Shown piece after piece: positions 42,204 to 45,170 of a stretch of 45,170 bases of DNA. The translations under genes were made by a program, and so were the position numbers. This stretch comes from Patescibacteria group bacterium (GTDB lineage Bacteria; Patescibacteriota; Patescibacteriia; Patescibacteriales; WJLG01). Every line of letters starts with the position of its first letter. Position 1 is the stretch's first letter. The DNA lies in the NCBI GenBank assembly GCA_028716485.1, contig JAQUPS010000012.1:1-45170 (forward strand), in the 5' to 3' direction. The notes below the pieces were generated by a model, which was not told the DNA's origin, ran no database searches, and saw nothing but the letters and a program-made list of their open reading frames with translations.

Positions 42204-43792
42204 TCAACCGGGCGAAAAATAATTTCGGGCTGATCCTGGTCGCCGCTTTCTATCTCGGGATGACGCTCTACCGCTTTATTTCCCAGGGCCTGATCAACTG
42301 GGACGAGGCTTATTTTGTGGTCACCGTAAATACTTTCGCCAACATCATCCGGGCAGTGCTCGCCCATCCGTTCGGCTTTTTCGGCGACAGCCACTTTTTC
42401 CAGCCGCTGCTTTCCGGTTACAACAATGTTTATACGGCGGCCCGGCCTTCCTATATTATAGCGGCGGTTTTCACCAATCTTTTTTTGAACGCCGGCATCT
42501 TTGCCACCAAGATCATCAGCCTCCTTTCCGGCCTCGCCGCGATCGTCTTCTTTTATAAGCTGCTCCATTTCTACGGCCTGGGGAAAAAGACGCGGGTCGC
42601 CGCCACTTTCTTTCTGGCCGCTTCGCCGCTCTTCATTATTTATTCCCGATTGGGATTGTCGCAGATCTTTTCCGCCGCCTTTTTCCTGATTAGCTGGTAC
42701 TACCTGCTGAAATTCCAAGAATCAGCCAGATCGCGCGATTTAACGACGGCGGCCCTGTCCTTATCGGCGCTGGCAACCAGCCATTACAATAGTTTCCCCG
42801 TGGTGGCGCTGCTCTTCGCCGCCGGAGGATTGATAATTTTTCAGAAGCGCCTTGGCTGGAAAAAATATCTGGCGTTTATTTTTTATTTCCTGCTTTTCCC
42901 GGCGGTCTGGGAGATCATCACCCGCGTCGGCGCGCTCGTCGCTTCAGCCAAACACGCCCTTGATCCGGCCAAAGGGATCGCCATCCTTTCCTATTCGGCC
43001 GAAATCATCCAGCAATTCAAAAAAGCCGGCGCCGGCAGCGGTTTTTCTACCGATCAATTATTCTATTATTTCAGCCTGCTTGCTTCAACCGAGGGAATTA
43101 TTTTTTGCCTGCTTTCCCTTGCCGGCATAGCAATCGCCATTTTGAACTTCAAAAAGATAAAATACTGGCTTTTTTTAGCGATACCTTTGGTTTATCTGGC
43201 GATTTTTTCCGCCGTACCGTTTAAATTTCCCCGCAACATCATTATCATTCTGCCGGGACTTTATGTTTTTGCCGCGCTGGGCTTAAAATTAGCGAGCCGC
43301 CTGGCCGCGCCGCGTTTTTCCCCGAGAGGAAAAAATATCATCTTGGCCGCCTTTATTTTGCTGGTTATCGCCTTGAATGCCGGCCAATATAAAAATATTC
43401 TGAATATCCGGACTAACTTCGCTGAAATTGCCGGCTTCATCAAAACTAATTACGGCCAAGACGATATCGTAATTTTTTCCAATTCCGCTCCGATCTGGCG
43501 CTCCTATCTGCCGGGCTACAAAGCGGAGGCCTTTGCCAAAGTTTCCGACCCAGCCTATGCCCTGCCCGGAAAAAAAATAATCTTCATTGATGATTATTTT
43601 TCCGCCGTCAAAGGCGGCCAGTGGATCCCCGATAGTTTTTCCGCCAAACAGCTTCTTGCAACCGAGACGAATATTTTTCAAGTTAAGCCGGTAGTGCTGG
43701 ATTTTATCTATCAGGGCGAAGACCGGGATAAAAAAATGTTCGCCGCCAATCAGTCCGGCCCGATCCGGATTTACGAGCTCATCCCTCGCTGA
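42188..43792 (+). CDS. Polytopic GT-C-type glycosyltransferase (ArnT/GT39-like)
   Basis: 534 residues from the ATG at 42188 (a TTG at 42176 is possible). About ten membrane segments. The first outer loop has INWDEAYF, the Asp/Glu motif of GT-C enzymes using polyprenyl-phosphate sugar donors, and a periplasmic-type C-terminal domain (about 420-534, YKAEAFAKVSDPAYALPGKK). Likely attaches a lipid-carried sugar outside the membrane, with donors made by the upstream fusion protein. Confidence 0.85.
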   Translation: MREKIINRAKNNFGLILVAAFYLGMTLYRFISQGLINWDEAYFVVTVNTFANIIRAVLAHPFGFFGDSHFFQPLLSGYNNVYTAARPSYIIAAVFTNLFLNAGIFATKIISLLSGLAAIVFFYKLLHFYGLGKKTRVAATFFLAASPLFIIYSRLGLSQIFSAAFFLISWYYLLKFQESARSRDLTTAALSLSALATSHYNSFPVVALLFAAGGLIIFQKRLGWKKYLAFIFYFLLFPAVWEIITRVGALVASAKHALDPAKGIAILSYSAEIIQQFKKAGAGSGFSTDQLFYYFSLLASTEGIIFCLLSLAGIAIAILNFKKIKYWLFLAIPLVYLAIFSAVPFKFPRNIIIILPGLYVFAALGLKLASRLAAPRFSPRGKNIILAAFILLVIALNAGQYKNILNIRTNFAEIAGFIKTNYGQDDIVIFSNSAPIWRSYLPGYKAEAFAKVSDPAYALPGKKIIFIDDYFSAVKGGQWIPDSFSAKQLLATETNIFQVKPVVLDFIYQGEDRDKKMFAANQSGPIRIYELIPR

Positions 43793-43821
43793 GCGAATGA
43801 TATTGCTATTTCAACTATCTT

Positions 43822-43852
43822 AAAACCGCCTAAACTAAGGGGCGGTTTTTTT
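43822..43852. terminator. Bidirectional terminator between the two GT-C-like genes
   Basis: AAAACCGCC (43822-43830) with GGCGGTTTT (43841-43849), 9 bp, A-run and T-run on the two sides; serves the plus-strand glycan operon and the opposing minus gene. Confidence 0.9.
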
Positions 43853-43864
43853 CTATTTTTTCGA

Positions 43865-45058
43865 TTATCTGGCGGCGATGCCGATCAGGCACATCCAAAC
43901 TATCCAGCCGGCCAAATATATGATAGCCGCCCAAACGCCCGCTCGGCCGCTGAATTTCTTTTCCGCGAAAATAGCCGCCGGAATCAGCCAGGGCCAAACC
44001 AGCGCCGGCAAGACCCGGCCGGGATAAAAAGTCAGGACCGAGAAAAAACACGCGAATAGAAGGAAGACGGCGGCGATGAGGGACAGGATCGGGCGCATAG
44101 CGGCATCTTTCCGCCAAAGGTAAAACCAGGCTGCCGCGCCCGCCGCGAAAATATAAAGATTTGTCGACAAGATATTCTTCAGCTGCTCGCCAAGACCCAA
44201 GAAAAACAAGGAAGCGATGTTGAAAAAACCTTTTGCCTGGTTCCAAATGCCGTAATTGTAAGTCTGCAGTTCGTGCTGATAATAGCTGCCGGTTTTCCAG
44301 ATCACCGCGTAATACCAGATGATCGAAGGCAGGATGACCAGAATGAAAGAGATCAGATAGCGAAGCAAGGAGGCGCGGGATAACTTTTTTTCGCGCAGCC
44401 ATTCGCCGAAGAGCACCGCGGGAAAAAATAATATGAAAGTTTGGTAAGCCAGGACGCCAAGACCGGCCAAAAACGACAAAAGAAAAAAATTCTTGCGCAA
44501 AGATTCCCCGCCTTGATGCGCTTTGATCGCCGCCCACACGCAGAAAACCGGCGCGAAAATATTAAAAACTTGCGTATGCGGGGACCAGAAGTAATGATAA
44601 AAAATACTGTTGGCGATGAAGAACAGGCTGAAAACGAAAACAGTCAGGGAAATTTTCTTTTCCGCATCAGCGAAAAGAGACCAGAAAAGCCGGGCGGCCA
44701 GCCAGAGGAAAAAAATATCCAGCAAGACATAGCCGGCATAAGCCGGAAAATAATCGGCCAGCGGACGGATGAACCTGGGGGGCGTTTGGCGCATCGCCTG
44801 GAAACCGACTTTTTCGGCCAACACGGTTAAGGGCGCGAAAGGACGCGAAACCAGCCACGGAAGAACGATATACCCTGGCCTTGATTGCCGGTCGTTTTTC
44901 GGCTCGAAAAGATATTGCGGGTCGGTGGCCAGGCGCAAGAATTCCGGCGAATCGCAATTCATCGACAAACCGCCGATCGGCAGATGGAAATTGACCACGC
45001 ACTGCTTCAGCTGCTGATCATCCGGCACCAGTGGTCCGGCGATAATTAAATTACACAC
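43865..45058 (-). CDS. Polytopic membrane protein, GT-C-like
   Basis: About 397 residues if the GTG at 45058 is used; it overlaps the stop of the upstream gene. GTG at 45028 or ATG at 44962 are alternatives, but conserved-looking NFHLPIGGLSMNCDSPEF favours an upstream start. SPEFLRLATDPQYLF and NDRQSRPGYIVLPWL precede nine or so membrane segments; D and E in the first loop (CDSPEF) resemble GT-C donor motifs. Family unnamed by me. Converges with the 42188 gene at a shared terminator. Confidence 0.75.
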   Translation of the reverse strand: MCNLIIAGPLVPDDQQLKQCVVNFHLPIGGLSMNCDSPEFLRLATDPQYLFEPKNDRQSRPGYIVLPWLVSRPFAPLTVLAEKVGFQAMRQTPPRFIRPLADYFPAYAGYVLLDIFFLWLAARLFWSLFADAEKKISLTVFVFSLFFIANSIFYHYFWSPHTQVFNIFAPVFCVWAAIKAHQGGESLRKNFFLLSFLAGLGVLAYQTFILFFPAVLFGEWLREKKLSRASLLRYLISFILVILPSIIWYYAVIWKTGSYYQHELQTYNYGIWNQAKGFFNIASLFFLGLGEQLKNILSTNLYIFAAGAAAWFYLWRKDAAMRPILSLIAAVFLLFACFFSVLTFYPGRVLPALVWPWLIPAAIFAEKKFSGRAGVWAAIIYLAGWIVWMCLIGIAAR

Positions 45059-45170
45059 CGGCTTCGCCGGTGGAATTAGTTAGGTAACGGGCTTCGCCCT
45101 GCGTATCTTCCCATTTGTTCAAAAATTCCCGCTCATCCGCTTGCCGCTGGTCATCGATGTACTTTTTTAT
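45051..45170 (-). CDS. 3' end of a gene entering from the right edge
   Basis: Open from the window edge to TAA at 45053-45051: 39 residues, KKYIDDQRQADEREFLNKWEDTQ-type, charged and helical, then GEARYLTNSTGEAGV. The last part is encoded by two short GGCTTCGCC-type hairpins. Overlaps the GTG start of the 43865-45058 gene. Product not identifiable. Confidence 0.6.
   Translation of the reverse strand: MKKYIDDQRQADEREFLNKWEDTQGEARYLTNSTGEAGV
45056..45099. repeat. Two GGCTTCGCC-type mini-hairpins at a gene junction
   Basis: CACCGGC-TTC-GCCGGTG (45056-45072) and GGGC-TTC-GCCC (45089-45099). They encode GEAG and GEAR at the end of the right-edge gene and cover the start region of the next gene. 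Confidence 0.85.

Overview
The window looks like a chromosomal piece of a Candidate Phyla Radiation bacterium (Patescibacteria, Parcubacteria-like). The evidence is indirect and comes from gene content and style: two giant Ser/Thr-rich surface proteins built from fibronectin-III-like modules, a PEGA-domain protein overlapping murA, a cyclophilin lipoprotein, an RseP homologue with a long acidic insertion, frr, rlmN and holB interleaved with several glycosyltransferases, and very compact genes. TGA, TAA and TAG all act as stops, so the standard code applies (not the UGA=Gly code of Gracilibacteria/SR1). No rRNA, tRNA, transposase or CRISPR array was seen.

Layout. 1-8110 (minus) is the 5' part of a giant modular surface protein that runs off the left edge, followed upstream by a second large surface protein with a DUF2341 domain (8317-14019). 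14291-15889 is an AT-rich island with a secreted Cys-rich protein, an exported helical partner and a membrane protein. 16050-18272 is a CIRCE-controlled groES-groEL operon. 18329-20438 holds accessory genes (a 2-TM protein, a small Cys-rich protein, a membrane protein) and a truncated paralogue of the helical partner from the AT-rich island. 20510-22260 is a two-gene restriction-modification operon (HNH nuclease, beta-class methyltransferase). 22347-26471 holds TatD, a tiny acidic protein, murA and the PEGA protein. 26558-29613 holds three GT2 glycosyltransferases. 29762-31265 holds a DUF167 protein and two unknown proteins with textbook promoters and terminators. 31351-37856 holds housekeeping genes (rlmN, cyclophilin, rseP, frr, Asp-box lipoprotein, holB), with an apparently unknown structured small RNA divergent from rlmN at about 32408-32512. 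38160-45170 is an envelope glycan locus: priming sugar-phosphate transferase, GtrA, a methyltransferase-GT2 fusion, a methyltransferase and two polytopic GT-C-like proteins.

Two themes run through the window. First, about fourteen intergenic gaps carry long inverted repeats assembled from short words (7-12 bases) repeated directly on one arm and in reverse complement on the other. Each locus has its own word, but three loci share a GTAGTATG-type word. Such repeats also touch coding ends (the C-terminus of the DUF167 protein), possibly the inside of a GT2 gene, and the murA start codon. Second, translation starts fall into two styles: most core genes have no Shine-Dalgarno and several have a TATAAT box at leaderless or near-leaderless spacing, whereas six accessory genes of unknown function have strong AGGAG-type sites, TTGACA promoters and strong terminators, suggesting a different origin or expression regime.

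The best candidates for something undescribed are the intergenic word-hairpin family, the small RNA at 32408-32512, and the exported Cys-rich/helical protein pair with its decayed copy about 6 kb away. All functional statements are from reading the sequence; no database search was possible.
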